From contig NZ_PJIR01000001.1 of assembly GCF_002929355.1 (NCBI RefSeq), positions 443,404-507,403 on the forward strand: a stretch of DNA of 64,000 bases, read 5' to 3'. Under the pieces are notes generated by a model. The model was not told the origin of the DNA. It made no database searches and worked only from the letters and a program-made list of their open reading frames with translations. A program made the position numbers and the translations under genes. This document shows, piece by piece, positions 33,283 to 43,156 of this stretch (within the stretch, counting starts at the first letter, position 1; each line of letters starts with the position of its first letter). The stretch comes from Arthrobacter sp. B0490 (lineage in GTDB: Bacteria; Actinomycetota; Actinomycetes; Actinomycetales; Micrococcaceae).

Positions 33283-33729
33283 ACCGCCTCCTGTTTCATA
33301 GTGTGGTCACGGCTCGACGCAGGGTTGCGGATCAGCCGACACGCGCCCCCAGGAGGTGACGCGACTCACGTGACCAGAAGCCTAGGGGCACTTGCTCACC
33401 GGCAGGTATCGGCCGGAGGAGCCATGGGCGGGTTGTTATCGAGCTGCAACCGAAGCGCAGGCGGCGGCGTCGGGCCATGCCGGTCGGGTCACCACAGGCG
33501 CGCATCCCCCTCACCGGGTGGGCCCCCGCGCCGGGTGGCCGGACCCGCGGCGGCGTTCCCCCGCACCTGCACCGATGCCACGGCTACGCACGCGACGCCG
33601 CCCGGCACGGGTCGCTTGATCGTTCGCTCGGCCCGATGATTTGCTTGGACGACCCGGAGCGGCAGCAGGACGGCCTCCCGGGTGGCGCGCCGGACGGGCG
33701 CGCGGGGTCCGAGGCGGACGGAGGTGGGC
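33283..33729. other. Intergenic region between transporter system 2 and a small plus-strand gene
   Basis: 447 bp. It contains the ribosome site (33287-33292, minus) and must hold the promoter of the system 2 binding-protein gene. Short open frames on both strands are antisense or compositional shadows; none has family features. No tRNA, repeat or hairpin of note was seen. Confidence 0.5.
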
Positions 33730-34044
33730 ATGGCCTGGCTGTTCGTCGACAAGCATGCGGCGGTCTGGGACGACGACGCCAACGTCCAGGCCGCGATCGG
33801 CGCCCTGAAGGCGCGCCTCGACCAGCACCCCGAGGTCCACCTGTCGATCCAGAGCAAGGGGCTCAAGGGGCCGGTCTTCGTCATCACCAGGGACACCGTG
33901 CTCAGCTCCCCCGAGCTGAGCAACCGCTTCAACGCGGACCTGTTCGCGGAGCTCACGACGCCGACGGCCCGGAACAGCCCGACCGTCCACTGGTTCTCCG
34001 ACGGACGGGGCTTCGTGTCGGAGACGAACAGCCGCATGTGGTGA
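33730..34044 (+). CDS. Conserved hypothetical protein, 104 aa
   Basis: Not recognised. A soluble, likely cytoplasmic protein starting MAWLFVDKHAAVWDDD. It has predicted alternating helices and strands (AAIGALKARLDQHPEVHLSIQSKG and VFVITRDTVLSSPELSNRF), without cysteines or membrane segments. A purine-rich ribosome site (ggaggtgggc) precedes the ATG. An antisense open frame across the same DNA exists but is Arg/Ser-rich and unlikely. The neighbour on the opposite strand is ychF, 16 bp beyond its stop. Confidence 0.6.
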   Translation: MAWLFVDKHAAVWDDDANVQAAIGALKARLDQHPEVHLSIQSKGLKGPVFVITRDTVLSSPELSNRFNADLFAELTTPTARNSPTVHWFSDGRGFVSETNSRMW

Positions 34045-34060
34045 GCGACCCTCCGCAGGA

Positions 34061-35146
34061 TCAGACGTTGAAGCGGAACTCCACCACGTCGCCGTCGGTC
34101 ATGACGTATTCCTTGCCCTCGATGCGGACCTTGCCGCGGGACTTGGCCTCGCTCATCGAGCCGGCGTCGATGAGGTCCCCGAAGTGGACCACCTCAGCCT
34201 TGATGAAGCCGCGCTGGAAGTCGGAGTGGATGACGCCGGCGGCCTCGGGCGCTGTCGCGCCCTTCCTGATGGTCCAGGCCCGGCTCTCCTTCGGACCCGC
34301 CGTGAGGTAGGTCTGCAGGCCGAGCGTGTGGAAGCCGACGCGCGCGAGCTGGTCGAGGCCCGACTCGTCCTGGCCGTTCATCTCGAGCATCTCGCGGGCC
34401 TCGGCCTCGTCGAGTTCCACGAGGTCCGCCTCGAGCTTGGCGTCGAGGAAGATGGCGTCGGCGGGGGCCACGAGCTGCCGCAGTTCCTCCTGCCGCTCGG
34501 GGCTCCCGAGGACGGCGTCGTCGACGTTGAAGACGTAGATGAACGGCTTCGCCGTCAGCAGGCTGAGCTCGCGGAGGTGCTCCATCTCGAGCTTGTCGCT
34601 CGTGACGGACGAGAAGATGGTGTCGCCGCGTTCGAGGACGGACTGCGCCGCCTGCATGGCGGTGAGCTGCGCGGCCTCGCGCTTCTTGATCTTCACTTCC
34701 TTCTCGACGCGCGGGATGGCCTTCTCGAGCGTCTGGAGGTCGGCGAGGATCAGCTCCGTGTTGATGGTCTCCATGTCGGAGCGCGGGTCGACCTTGCCGT
34801 CGACGTGGATGACGTCGGGGTCGTCGAACACACGGATGACCTGGGCGATCGCCTCCGCCTCCCGGATGTTGGCGAGGAACTGGTTGCCGAGCCCCTCACC
34901 CTCCGAGGCGCCCTTCACGATCCCCGCGATGTCCACGAAGGAGACGGTCGCCGGCAGGATCTGCTTCGACCCGAAGACCTCGGCGAGCTGCGCCAGGCGC
35001 GGGTCGGGCAGGCTGACGACGCCGACATTCGGCTCGATGGTCGCGAACGGGTAGTTCGCCGCCAGGACGTTGTTGCGCGTCAGCGCGTTGAAGAGTGTTG
35101 ATTTGCCGACGTTGGGCAGTCCGACGATGCCGATAGTAAGAGCCAC
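34061..35146 (-). CDS. ychF: Redox/stress-linked GTPase/ATPase YchF (Obg-like)
   Basis: 361 residues from the GTG at 35146, the usual actinobacterial length. A long in-frame extension upstream is antisense to rmuC and is not credible. Motifs: G1 [18 protein letters not shown]3-like [19 protein letters not shown], coiled-coil helices in the middle ([20 protein letters not shown]), and the TGS domain at the C-terminus ([21 protein letters not shown]). The NKxD motif is altered, as in all YchF proteins, which favours ATP over GTP. YchF acts on ribosomes and stress responses. A TAGACT box lies 8 nt before the start, so the message is probably leaderless. Confidence 0.95.
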   Translation of the reverse strand: MALTIGIVGLPNVGKSTLFNALTRNNVLAANYPFATIEPNVGVVSLPDPRLAQLAEVFGSKQILPATVSFVDIAGIVKGASEGEGLGNQFLANIREAEAIAQVIRVFDDPDVIHVDGKVDPRSDMETINTELILADLQTLEKAIPRVEKEVKIKKREAAQLTAMQAAQSVLERGDTIFSSVTSDKLEMEHLRELSLLTAKPFIYVFNVDDAVLGSPERQEELRQLVAPADAIFLDAKLEADLVELDEAEAREMLEMNGQDESGLDQLARVGFHTLGLQTYLTAGPKESRAWTIRKGATAPEAAGVIHSDFQRGFIKAEVVHFGDLIDAGSMSEAKSRGKVRIEGKEYVMTDGDVVEFRFNV

Positions 35147-35154
35147 GGGAGACG

Positions 35155-35160
35155 AGTCTA
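35155..35160 (-). promoter_or_regulatory. Putative -10 box of ychF
   Basis: TAGACT on the minus strand, 8 nt before the GTG start. No Shine-Dalgarno sequence separates them, a leaderless arrangement. It also supports the choice of the start at 35146. Confidence 0.55.
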
Positions 35161-35227
35161 CCGGGCGTCGGCACGCCGTCCGGCGGCGTCGTGCCTGATT
35201 GTCGGAGGTTCCTGCGACAGTGTGGGC

Positions 35228-36562
35228 ATGAGTACAACCGCCGTCCTCCTCGTCCTCCTCGCCTTCCTCCTCGGCTGCGCCGTCGGCGCCTTCCTCGTGT
35301 ACCGCGCGCTGCGGCCGCGTGCCGACGGGCTGCGCAGCGAGCTCGACGACGCCACGGCGCGCCTCGGCAGCACGACGACGGAGCTCGCCGCGGCCGCCGC
35401 CCAGCGCGATCTCCTGCAGCAGCACAACCGCGAGCTGACCGGGAAGACCTCCACCGACAACGACGTCCTGCGCGCCCTCGCTCCCGTCGCGGAGAAGCTG
35501 ACGCAGGTCCAGCGCCAGGTGGGCCTGCTCGAGCGGGACCGCGTGGAGCAGTACGGGCAGCTCGCGCGGCAGCTCGAGGAGTCACGCGAGGCGGACGCAC
35601 TGCTGCTGGCGACCACCTCCTCCCTGGCGGGCGCCCTGCGCAGCAACAGCGCGCGCGGCCAGTGGGGCGAGGTGCAGCTGAGGCGTGTCGTGGAGGCCGC
35701 GGGCATGCTGTCGCGCGTCGACTTCCTCGAGCAGGTCTCCTTCGCGGGCGTGGAGGACGGCGAGCGGGCGCGGCCCGACATGGTGGTGCAGCTCCCGGGC
35801 GACAAGCAGCTCGTCATCGACGCCAAGGTGCCGCTGAGTGCCTTCCTCGCGGCGCAGGAGCTGGCGGGTGCCTCGGACGAACGCGGTGACGCCGATGCAG
35901 GTGTGCGTCGCAGCGAGCTGCTGAGGCAGCACTCGAAGGCGCTGCGGGCGCACGTGGACGCCCTCGCGCGGAAGAAGTACTGGGAGGGCGCCAGCAACTC
36001 ACCGGAACTCGTCATCTGTTTCATCCCGGTCGAGTCCGTGCTCTCGGAGGCACTGCGTGCCGATCCCGAACTGCTCGACTACGCCTTCTCGCGCAATGTC
36101 GCCCTCGCCTCCCCCGTGTCGCTGCTCGGGATCCTCAAGGGTGCGGCGTTCAGCTGGCGGCAGGCCGTGCTCACCGACAACGCCCGGGAGCTGTTCGACC
36201 TGTCCAAGCAGCTGTACGAGCGCCTCGGCACCATGGGGGGCCACGTGACACGCCTCGGGGCGTCCCTCAAGACGTCGGTGGAACGCTACAACTCCTTCGT
36301 CGGGGCGCTCGAGTCGAGGGTGCTCCCGACGGCCCGGCGCATCGGCGCGTTCGACTCGGCCTCCCTCGACGCCGTCGAGGCGGCGGTGGAGGGCACGGGC
36401 GATGCTCCGGAGGGTGCGCGGGGCGCGGACGTCAGCCTCCTCGGCACGGCACGCGCGCAGCGCGCGGGCAGCGCCGGAGCGTCCGACCGGGCAGCAGCGA
36501 CGATCGACGCGACACCCCGCTCCCTGACCGCCCACGAACTCCTGGAGGAGTCGGCCGGCTGA
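35228..36562 (+). CDS. rmuC: DNA recombination protein RmuC
   Basis: 444 residues. RmuC family members limit inversions and have a predicted PD-(D/E)XK-like nuclease fold; the bacterial role is in recombination and possibly phage defence. An N-terminal hydrophobic segment (TTAVLLVLLAFLLGCAVGAFLVY) anchors it, a coiled-coil region of about residues 30-130 follows, then the conserved core: RGQWGEVQLRRVVEAAGM, RPDMVVQLPGDKQLVIDAKVPL and ICFIPVESVLSEAL. The catalytic-like D-x-x-V-x-L-P...DAKVP pattern is intact. It begins 80 bp from the divergent ychF. A terminator follows its stop. Confidence 0.92.
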   Translation: MSTTAVLLVLLAFLLGCAVGAFLVYRALRPRADGLRSELDDATARLGSTTTELAAAAAQRDLLQQHNRELTGKTSTDNDVLRALAPVAEKLTQVQRQVGLLERDRVEQYGQLARQLEESREADALLLATTSSLAGALRSNSARGQWGEVQLRRVVEAAGMLSRVDFLEQVSFAGVEDGERARPDMVVQLPGDKQLVIDAKVPLSAFLAAQELAGASDERGDADAGVRRSELLRQHSKALRAHVDALARKKYWEGASNSPELVICFIPVESVLSEALRADPELLDYAFSRNVALASPVSLLGILKGAAFSWRQAVLTDNARELFDLSKQLYERLGTMGGHVTRLGASLKTSVERYNSFVGALESRVLPTARRIGAFDSASLDAVEAAVEGTGDAPEGARGADVSLLGTARAQRAGSAGASDRAAATIDATPRSLTAHELLEESAG

Positions 36563-36617
36563 CGGCCCCCATCGCCTCGCCGGCGCGTTCCCTCTGACAG
36601 GAATCCGGTCCGGCGCG

Positions 36618-36653
36618 ACGACGGCGGCCCTTCCGGAGGAGGGCCGCCGTCGT
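36618..36653. terminator. Bidirectional terminator between rmuC and ispH
   Basis: 14-nt arms acgacggcggccct (36618-36631) and complement (36640-36653), loop of 8 nt, between two convergent genes. The stem sequence acgacggcggccc is shared with the terminator at 20373-20416 and similar to that at 13823-13851. Confidence 0.85.
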
Positions 36654-36679
36654 ATCGCGGCGCGCGGTACGCTGCCGGG

Positions 36680-37777
36680 TCAGTTGAGGGAGGAGCGGTC
36701 CTGCCGCTGACCCCGACCGCCGATCGCCGGGGTGGAATCGCCCATCGCCTTCAGCGCGGCGCGGATCTCCTTGGGCAGGGAGAAGATGATGTCCTCCTGC
36801 GCCGTCACGACCTCCTCGACCTCGCCGTACCCGTACTCGGCGAGGAGCCGCAGCACGTCCTGCACGAGGTTCTCCGGCACCGAGGCACCCGAGGAGATAC
36901 CGACGGTCGTCACGCCCTCGAACCAGGACTCGTCCACCTCGTTGGCGAAGTCCACGCGGTACGCCGCCTTCGCGCCGTACTCGAGCGCGACCTCGACCAG
37001 GCGCACCGAGTTCGAGGAGTTCGCGGAGCCGACCACGACGACGAGGTCGGTCCGGGGCGCGATCTTCTTGATCGCGGCCTGGCGGTTTGACGTGGCATAG
37101 CAGATGTCGTCGCTGGGCGGGTCCTGCAGCGTGGGGAAGCGTTCCTTGAGCAGGTTGACGGTCAGCATGGTCTCGTCGACGCTCAGGGTGGTCTGGGAGA
37201 GCCAGATGAGCCGCTCGGGGTCCCGCACCTGCACCTTGTCGACGTCTTCCGGTCCATTGACGATCTGGATGTGGTCGGGGGCCTCTCCGGCGGTGCCCTC
37301 CACCTCCTCGTGGCCCTCGTGGCCGATCAGGAGGATGTCGAAGTCGTCCCGGGCGAAACGCTGGGCCTCGCGGTGCACCTTGGTGACGAGCGGGCACGTG
37401 GCGTCGATGGTGCGCAGGCCGCGGTCCTCGGCGGACTGCACGACGGCGGGTGAGACACCATGGGCGGAGAAGACGACGAGGGCGCCTTCGGGGACCTCGT
37501 CGGTCTCGTCGACGAAGATGGCACCCTTGGCCTCGAGCGTGGACACGACGTGCAGGTTGTGCACGATCTGCTTGCGGACGTACACGGGCGGACCGTAGTG
37601 CTCGAGTGCCTTCTCGACGGCGATGACGGCGCGGTCCACGCCGGCGCAGTAACCGCGCGGTGCGGCGAGCAGCACCTTCTTCTCCCCCGCCACCGGCGCG
37701 GCGGCGAGCACGTCCTCGGGAGAGCGACGCCTGCGCGGGATGGTGGGCATGGGGACCTGAACGGTGGTACTGGTCAT
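36680..37777 (-). CDS. ispH: 4-hydroxy-3-methylbut-2-enyl diphosphate reductase
   Basis: 365 residues. Last enzyme of the MEP isoprenoid pathway; converts HMBPP to IPP and DMAPP using a 4Fe-4S cluster. The three conserved cysteines are seen in [21 protein letters not shown] and ICYATSNRQ. Also visible: [20 protein letters not shown] and [16 protein letters not shown]. About 30 N-terminal residues precede the core ([19 protein letters not shown]) and are variable. The gene is on the minus strand, alone, ending in the terminator at 36618-36653. Confidence 0.96.
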   Translation of the reverse strand: MTSTTVQVPMPTIPRRRRSPEDVLAAAPVAGEKKVLLAAPRGYCAGVDRAVIAVEKALEHYGPPVYVRKQIVHNLHVVSTLEAKGAIFVDETDEVPEGALVVFSAHGVSPAVVQSAEDRGLRTIDATCPLVTKVHREAQRFARDDFDILLIGHEGHEEVEGTAGEAPDHIQIVNGPEDVDKVQVRDPERLIWLSQTTLSVDETMLTVNLLKERFPTLQDPPSDDICYATSNRQAAIKKIAPRTDLVVVVGSANSSNSVRLVEVALEYGAKAAYRVDFANEVDESWFEGVTTVGISSGASVPENLVQDVLRLLAEYGYGEVEEVVTAQEDIIFSLPKEIRAALKAMGDSTPAIGGRGQRQDRSSLN

Positions 37778-37838
37778 GATCCGATTCTAGCGGCTCGGTC
37801 CTCCCCCGCCGGCGGATCGCGCGCCGCTCCGCTGTGAG

Positions 37839-38681
37839 CTAGGCCCTACGTCGCCGCCTCGGGGCGAGCCGCCAGACGACGCCGAGAACGAGCGCGATGA
37901 CCCCTCCGACGATCACCGGCATGCTGGATCCCGCGATGTCCGCCCCGGCCCGCCCGGCGAGACCCCCGAGGAAGACGTCGGCGATCGCGGTCGTCCCGGG
38001 AGCACCGGCGACGGCTGCCGGCACCCACTCCCCCGCCAGCAGCCCGAGCACGCCGATCCCGACCACGCCGATCCCCAGGAGTGCGAGGGTGGTGCCGCGG
38101 CGTCGTGCGACGACGATCGCCAGCAGGCCCAGCACCAGCGCACCCGCGAGATACAGCCGCCACCCCTGGACGGCATCGGCGACACCACTGAGCATCCCGC
38201 CTCGTTCGAGGACCCCGACGTCGATCGTCGTGTCGTCGGGCACGGGCACGTCGACGCCCAGCCGTCCTCCGACGTCGTCCGCGAGAAGCCGAGCGACCGG
38301 CCCGAGGTCGAGGGTCAGGACGGCCGGTGCCTCCTCCCCGGGACCCGGCGCCTGGGCGAAGGTGAAGGCATGGGACAGGCGCAGCGTCTCCGTCCAGGCG
38401 GCCGGGTAGCCGGACGACCCGGTCACGGCCCCCGCAGCATCCTCGATCACCGGTCCGATGAAGGACTGGAGCTGCTCGGGCAGCCCGCTGGTCGCCGTGA
38501 CCTCCTGCGCCAGCGACTCCGTGAGCGTCGCCTGGAAGTCGGGGTCGTCCCCGAGGGGAGCGGCGAGCGCGATGAACCCGGTCTCCTCGACGAGGTTCTC
38601 GTCGAGCCAGGCGGACAGCAGCCCTCCGGCCGTGACGACGAGCGCGAGGAGGGCCAGGAGGGCAGAGACGAGGGTCCGCAT
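37839..38681 (-). CDS. Membrane protein of unknown function, 280 aa
   Basis: Not recognised. The N-terminal hydrophobic segment (TLVSALLALLALVVTAGGLLSAWL) resembles a signal anchor. An extracytoplasmic region of about 150 residues follows, with LPEQLQSFIGPVIEDAAGAVTGSSGYPAAWTE and PVARLLADDVGGRLG. Then come about four hydrophobic segments (LYLAGALVLGLLAIVVARR, ALLGIGVVGIGVLGLLAGE and VIVGGVIALVLGVVWRLAP). It ends with a very basic tail (RRRRRA). The layout resembles actinobacterial integral membrane proteins annotated as hypothetical. It stands between ispH and xseA on opposite strands; its job is unknown. Confidence 0.65.
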   Translation of the reverse strand: MRTLVSALLALLALVVTAGGLLSAWLDENLVEETGFIALAAPLGDDPDFQATLTESLAQEVTATSGLPEQLQSFIGPVIEDAAGAVTGSSGYPAAWTETLRLSHAFTFAQAPGPGEEAPAVLTLDLGPVARLLADDVGGRLGVDVPVPDDTTIDVGVLERGGMLSGVADAVQGWRLYLAGALVLGLLAIVVARRRGTTLALLGIGVVGIGVLGLLAGEWVPAAVAGAPGTTAIADVFLGGLAGRAGADIAGSSMPVIVGGVIALVLGVVWRLAPRRRRRA

Positions 38682-38881
38682 GGAATCCTTAGGGAGAGGT
38701 CTAGTGCTCGATTATGCCCGTCCGCGTCGTGCCCGGGCGCAGCGGCCCGTCGGCCGGACCCCGCCCAGCATGCACATGGCGGGGCGATGGGACCCGCTGT
38801 GGGTCGGGGGTGGTAGAGATGGACAGTGTATTTTCGCGGAGCAGGACCGGGAGCACCGAGCTCCCCGAGGACAGGACAGCC

Positions 38882-40177
38882 ATGACGAGCGAGGAACTGC
38901 GTGCGCCGACGGCGGGTGCCCCCGCTCCGGCCCGGCGGACGTCGACCGTCCCGACGACGGCGGCCGAGACCTCGCCGGATGCGCCGTGGCCCCTGCACCT
39001 GCTGTCCGAGAAACTCAAGGCGCACATCGAGCGCGCCCCTGCCGCGTGGGTCGAGGGACAGGTCATCGAGCTGAACCGCCGTGCGAGCATGTGCTACATC
39101 ACCCTGCGCGACGTCGACACGGAGGTGTCGCTGTCCCTCTCGGTCTACGGCTCGGTGATGGACCGGTTGTCCTCTCCCCTGGACCGGGGTTCACGCGTGG
39201 TCGCGCGGCTCAGACCGGACTTTTGGGTCAAGACCGGGCGGCTGTCGATGCAGACCATCGACATCCGGCCCGTGGGTATCGGCGATCTCCTCGCCCGCAT
39301 CGAACGCCTGCGGCAGGCGCTGGCCGCGGAGGGACTGTTCGCGGCGGCCCGCAAGAAGCCGCTGCCGCTGCTCCCCCACCGGATCGGGCTCATCACAGGG
39401 CGGAACTCGGACGCCATGAAGGACGTCATGCGCAACGCGGCGCTGCGGTGGCCCGCCGTGGAGTTCGAGGTGCGCGAGGTGGCCGTGCAGGGGGTGAGCA
39501 GCGTCGCCCAGGTCTCCGCGGCGCTGGCCGAGCTGGACGCCCATCCGCAGGTCGACGTCATCATCATCGCGCGCGGCGGCGGCGCGCTCGAGGACCTCCT
39601 GCCGTTCAGCGACGAATCGCTGGTCAGGGCCGTCGCGATGGCCACGACCCCCGTCGTCAGCGCCATCGGACACGAGGCCGACCGCCCGCTGCTCGACGAG
39701 GTGGCCGATCTCCGAGCCTCGACGCCCACCGACGCGGCGAAACGCGTGGTCCCGGACGTGTCGGAGGAGCTCGGGCGCATCCGGCAGGCGCGGGCCGCGC
39801 TCGAACGGTCCATCCGGGTCCTCGTCCACCGCGAGAGCGAGGGCCTCGCGAACCTGCGCTCCCGGCCTTCCCTCGCCAAGCCCGAGGGCATGATCGACGT
39901 CCGCGAGGCCGACCTCGAGCGGCTCCGTTCGCGTGCGCTGCGATCCGTCTCCGCCTCGGTGGAGCGCGACGCCGACGCGATCCACCATCTGCGGGAACGG
40001 GTGCGCTCCCTGTCGCCGCAGAAGACGCTCGACCGCGGCTACGCGGTCGTGCAGCGGTCCGACGGGCAGGTCGTCCGGCACCCGGACGACGTCGGGACCG
40101 GGGACGCCCTGAGGATCCGGGTCGCCGGAGGGCAGATCGCGGCGGTGGCCCAGGCGCCGTCGGGCGGACCGTCGTGA
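38882..40177 (+). CDS. xseA: Exodeoxyribonuclease VII large subunit
   Basis: 431 residues from the ATG at 38882. Degrades single-stranded DNA to short oligonucleotides together with XseB. The N-terminal OB fold ([22 protein letters not shown]) is followed by the catalytic core ([23 protein letters not shown], and [36 protein letters not shown] in parts: [29 protein letters not shown]), and a coiled-coil C-terminus. A longer start (38714) is possible but the extra 56 residues are not conserved. It is 118 bp ahead of xseB, so both are probably in one operon. Confidence 0.93.
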   Translation: MTSEELRAPTAGAPAPARRTSTVPTTAAETSPDAPWPLHLLSEKLKAHIERAPAAWVEGQVIELNRRASMCYITLRDVDTEVSLSLSVYGSVMDRLSSPLDRGSRVVARLRPDFWVKTGRLSMQTIDIRPVGIGDLLARIERLRQALAAEGLFAAARKKPLPLLPHRIGLITGRNSDAMKDVMRNAALRWPAVEFEVREVAVQGVSSVAQVSAALAELDAHPQVDVIIIARGGGALEDLLPFSDESLVRAVAMATTPVVSAIGHEADRPLLDEVADLRASTPTDAAKRVVPDVSEELGRIRQARAALERSIRVLVHRESEGLANLRSRPSLAKPEGMIDVREADLERLRSRALRSVSASVERDADAIHHLRERVRSLSPQKTLDRGYAVVQRSDGQVVRHPDDVGTGDALRIRVAGGQIAAVAQAPSGGPS

Positions 40178-40295
40178 GCGGCGACGCCGCCGGGCCGTCC
40201 GGCTCGGACACCTCGCCGCCCACCGCCGGCGTGCCCCCTTCGACCAGCCGAACGACGATCCGGGTACCGGGTACCCGCCAGACGAGGAAGACACC

Positions 40296-40532
40296 ATGAC
40301 GGAGAACAGCAGCCAGGAACCGCAGCGGGCAGACATCGATGCGCTGTCCTACGAGCAGGCGCGGGAGGAGCTCGTCGCCGTCGTGTCGCGCCTCGAGGCC
40401 GGAGGGGTGAGCCTCGAGGAGTCCCTGGCCCTGTGGGAGCGTGGCGAAGCCCTGGCGGACCGCTGCGAGGCATGGCTCGAGGGCGCGAAGGTGCGGCTGG
40501 CCGCGGCGCGGGACAAGGCCGAGGGCCAGTAG
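40296..40532 (+). CDS. xseB: Exodeoxyribonuclease VII small subunit
   Basis: 78 residues. Small helical protein that binds XseA; contains the family core [41 protein letters not shown] (parts: [28 protein letters not shown]). Length fits the family. A purine-rich ribosome site (gaggaag) precedes the ATG. It follows xseA by 118 bp on the same strand. Confidence 0.95.
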   Translation: MTENSSQEPQRADIDALSYEQAREELVAVVSRLEAGGVSLEESLALWERGEALADRCEAWLEGAKVRLAAARDKAEGQ

Positions 40533-40581
40533 CCCCCGGCACGCGCTCGCCGCCCGGCCGAGCGGAGGCACCCGCAGCCCG

Positions 40582-40953
40582 TTACCTCCGGGCGGGGAGC
40601 TCCTGCAGGGCCCACGCGTTGCCGTCGGGGTCCGCGAAGTACACGAACCTGCCCCATGGCTGCTCGTCGACCTCCGTCGCCTCCACGCCGCGCCCGACCA
40701 GCTCGGACCGGGCCTGCGCGGCATCCGCCACGACCACCTGGATGCCGTGCAGCGAGCCGGGCACCATGTCGCTGATGCCCTGGCCGAACGCGATCGAGCA
40801 GGCGGATCCGGGTGGGGTGAGCTGGACGAACCGGATGTCCTCGCTCACCCGCGTGTCGTGGTCGAGCGCGAAGCCCGCCTGGTCGCGGTAGAACGCGATG
40901 GAGCGGTCCACGTCGCTGACGGGCACGCCGATGAGTTCGATCTTCCAGTCCAT
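40582..40953 (-). CDS. VOC (glyoxalase/bleomycin-resistance-like) family protein
   Basis: 123 residues, single VOC domain. The beta-alpha-beta-beta-beta pattern is visible as IELIGVPVSDVDRSIAFYRDQAGF, SIAFGQGISDMVPGSLHGIQVVVADAAQA and WGRFVYFADPDGNAWALQEL. The His/Glu metal-binding positions can be placed only roughly: His after SLHGI and the Glu in LQEL. It may be a dioxygenase, isomerase or binding protein; no substrate is suggested. GGAGG precedes the ATG at 40953. Stands alone, downstream of xseB on the opposite strand. Confidence 0.85.
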   Translation of the reverse strand: MDWKIELIGVPVSDVDRSIAFYRDQAGFALDHDTRVSEDIRFVQLTPPGSACSIAFGQGISDMVPGSLHGIQVVVADAAQARSELVGRGVEATEVDEQPWGRFVYFADPDGNAWALQELPARR

Positions 40954-41031
40954 GATGGCCTCCGTGGGAGTGGTGGAGCCTCAAGACTAGGAGGAGATGC
41001 GGTCAGGAACCGTCCGCGGGGGCCGGCCGGT

Positions 41032-41886
41032 TCAGGTGGCGGCGAGGCGCCGCTTCTCGGCCTCGACGTCGAACGTGGCCCGCGGCCAGCTCAGCTGCAT
41101 GTCCTCGAGGGTGGAGGTGAGCAGGTGCTGGACGGCGAGCCGCGCGTACCACTTGCGGTCGGCGGGCACCACGTACCAGGGGGCGTCCGGCGTGCTCGTC
41201 CGTTCGATGGCCACCTGGTAGGCCTGCTGGTACTGGTCCCAGTAGGCGCGCTCGTCGACGTCGCCCGGGTTGTACTTCCAGTGCTTGTCCTTGCGCTCGA
41301 GGCGCTCGGTCAGCCGCACCTTCTGCTCGTCCTTGCCGATGTGGAGCATCACCTTGAGCACGCGGGTCCCGGCGGCGACGATGCCGGCCTCGAACTCCTG
41401 GATCGCCGCGTACCGCTGCTCGACCCGGGCCGCCGGTGACAGTCCGCGCACCCGGTGGACGAGGACGTCCTCGTAATGGGAACGGTCGAACACCCCGATC
41501 AGGCCGGCCCCCGGCAGCTGCGGTCGGATGCGCCAGAGGAAGTCGTGCTGCTGCTCCTCGTCGGTGGGCGCCTTGAACGCATGGTGCTGCACTCCCTGCG
41601 GGTCCACCAGCCCCATGACGTGACGGACGATCCCGCCCTTGCCCGAGGTGTCCATCCCCTGCAGGACGAGCAGCACGGCGATCTCGCTCCCGGCCCGGCT
41701 CTCGGCGAACAGCTTCTCCTGCAGGGACGACAGCGCGTCGGCACCCTCGGCGAGGGCCACCTTGCCCTCCTCCTTCCCGCCGGTGAATCCCGGGGTGGAA
41801 TGCGGATCCACCGATGCGAGCGAGAAGTCGGGCCCCGCCAGGAGGAGGCGACGCATCTCGGGCGTGCTGTCGGTGGTCGCTGCCAT
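41032..41886 (-). CDS. Polyphosphate kinase 2 family protein
   Basis: 284 residues. PPK2-family kinases use polyphosphate to phosphorylate nucleotides (or the reverse). Walker A-like LQGMDTSGKGG, the lid DRSHYEDV with the arginine and aspartate, and WKYNPGDVDERAYWDQY are all present, as is the class III-like HIGKDEQKVRLTERLERKDKHWK segment. The class (ADP, AMP or both) cannot be fixed from the sequence; the pattern fits the type that phosphorylates AMP or ADP. AGGAGG precedes the ATG at 41886. Confidence 0.88.
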   Translation of the reverse strand: MAATTDSTPEMRRLLLAGPDFSLASVDPHSTPGFTGGKEEGKVALAEGADALSSLQEKLFAESRAGSEIAVLLVLQGMDTSGKGGIVRHVMGLVDPQGVQHHAFKAPTDEEQQHDFLWRIRPQLPGAGLIGVFDRSHYEDVLVHRVRGLSPAARVEQRYAAIQEFEAGIVAAGTRVLKVMLHIGKDEQKVRLTERLERKDKHWKYNPGDVDERAYWDQYQQAYQVAIERTSTPDAPWYVVPADRKWYARLAVQHLLTSTLEDMQLSWPRATFDVEAEKRRLAAT

Positions 41887-41920
41887 GGGTCCTCCTGCTG
41901 GTCGGGGCGTGGCGGGCTGC

Positions 41921-43138
41921 TCAGGGCTTGTAGGTGGAGAGGAAGTCGGCGAGCCGTCCGATGGCGTCCTCGATGACCTCGACGCTCGGCAGGGTGACCA
42001 TCCGGAAGTGGTCGGTATGGACCCAGTTGAAGGCGCTGCCGTGCGAGATGAGGATCTTCTGCTGCTTGAGGAGGTCCAGGGCGAACTTCTCGTCGTCCTT
42101 GATGGGGTAGACCTCGGGGTCGAGCTTCGGGAAGAGGTACAGGGCGCCCTGCGCCACCTCGCAGCTCACGCCGTCGATGGCGTTCAGCATCGAGGCGGCC
42201 TTGTCGCGCTGCTGCCGCAGGCGCCCGCCGGGCAGGATGAGGTCGTTGATGCTCTGGTGCCCGCCGAGGGCCGTCTGGATGGCGTGCTGGGCGGGGACGT
42301 TGGCGCACAGGCGCATGTTGGCGAGGAGGTTGATGCCCTCGATGTAGTTCGCGGCATCGCGCTTCGGGCCGGAGATGGCCATCCAGCCGCTGCGGAACCC
42401 CGCGATCCGGTACGCCTTCGACAGCCCGCTGAAGGTCAGGCAGAGGACGTCGTCGCCCGTGACGGAGGCCGCGTTGATGTGCACGGCGTCGTCGTAGAGG
42501 ATCTTCTCGTAGATCTCGTCGGCGAAGATGATCAGCCCGTGCTCGCGGGCCATCCGCACGATGGCCTCGAGGACCGGGCGCGGGTACACCGACCCCGTGG
42601 GGTTGTTCGGGTTGATGAGGACGATGCCCTTGGTGTTCGGGGTGATCTTCGAGGCCATGTCCTCGAGGTCGGGCCACCAGTGGTTCTCCTCGTCGCACAG
42701 GTAGTGCACCGGGGTGCCGCCGGCGAGGGCCACGGAGGCCGTCCACAGCGGGTAGTCGGGCGTGGGGATGAGGATCTCGTCGCCGGTGTTGAGCAGGGCC
42801 TGCATGGAGAGGGTGATGAGCTCGCTCACACCGTTGCCGAGGTAGACGTCGTCGACGTCGATCGAGGTGATGCCGCGGCTCTGGTAGTACTGCACGACGG
42901 CGGTGCGCGCCGAGAAGATACCGCGGGAGTCGCTGTAGCCCTGCGACTTGGGCAGGTTGCGGATCATGTCCACGAGGATCGCGTCGGGCGCCTCGAAGCC
43001 GAAGGGCGCCGGGTTGCCGATGTTGAGCTTGAGGATCCGGTGGCCCTGGGCCTCCATGGTCATGGCGTGTTCGAGCAGCGGCCCCCTGATGTCGTAGAGG
43101 ACGTTCCGAAGCTTTTCCGACTGCGCGTAGGTGGCCAT
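41921..43138 (-). CDS. Alanine-type aminotransferase (AlaT-like)
   Basis: 405 residues from the ATG at 43138. PLP fold type I enzyme: NIGNPAPFGFEAPD at the N-terminus, NPNNPTGSVYP, the PLP-lysine motif SGLSKAYRIAGFRSGW, and DEIYEKILYDD. These are the motifs of the AlaT/alanine and valine-pyruvate aminotransferases that most actinobacteria have as a single AlaT. The strong relative of this family uses glutamate and pyruvate. An upstream in-frame ATG would add 14 residues but has no ribosome site. It precedes, on the same strand in the reverse direction, the choline-type importer's terminator. Confidence 0.87.
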   Translation of the reverse strand: MATYAQSEKLRNVLYDIRGPLLEHAMTMEAQGHRILKLNIGNPAPFGFEAPDAILVDMIRNLPKSQGYSDSRGIFSARTAVVQYYQSRGITSIDVDDVYLGNGVSELITLSMQALLNTGDEILIPTPDYPLWTASVALAGGTPVHYLCDEENHWWPDLEDMASKITPNTKGIVLINPNNPTGSVYPRPVLEAIVRMAREHGLIIFADEIYEKILYDDAVHINAASVTGDDVLCLTFSGLSKAYRIAGFRSGWMAISGPKRDAANYIEGINLLANMRLCANVPAQHAIQTALGGHQSINDLILPGGRLRQQRDKAASMLNAIDGVSCEVAQGALYLFPKLDPEVYPIKDDEKFALDLLKQQKILISHGSAFNWVHTDHFRMVTLPSVEVIEDAIGRLADFLSTYKP

Positions 43139-43156
43139 TGGATCAGAATGCCACAG

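Noticed and set aside
33489..34037. Minus-strand open frame overlapping the 104-residue gene
   Set aside because: Ser/Arg/Thr-rich shadow composition and no ribosome site; the plus-strand frame is more protein-like.
34147..35425. N-terminal extension of ychF of about 93 residues
   Set aside because: The extra part is antisense to rmuC; family length and the TAGACT box support the start at 35146.
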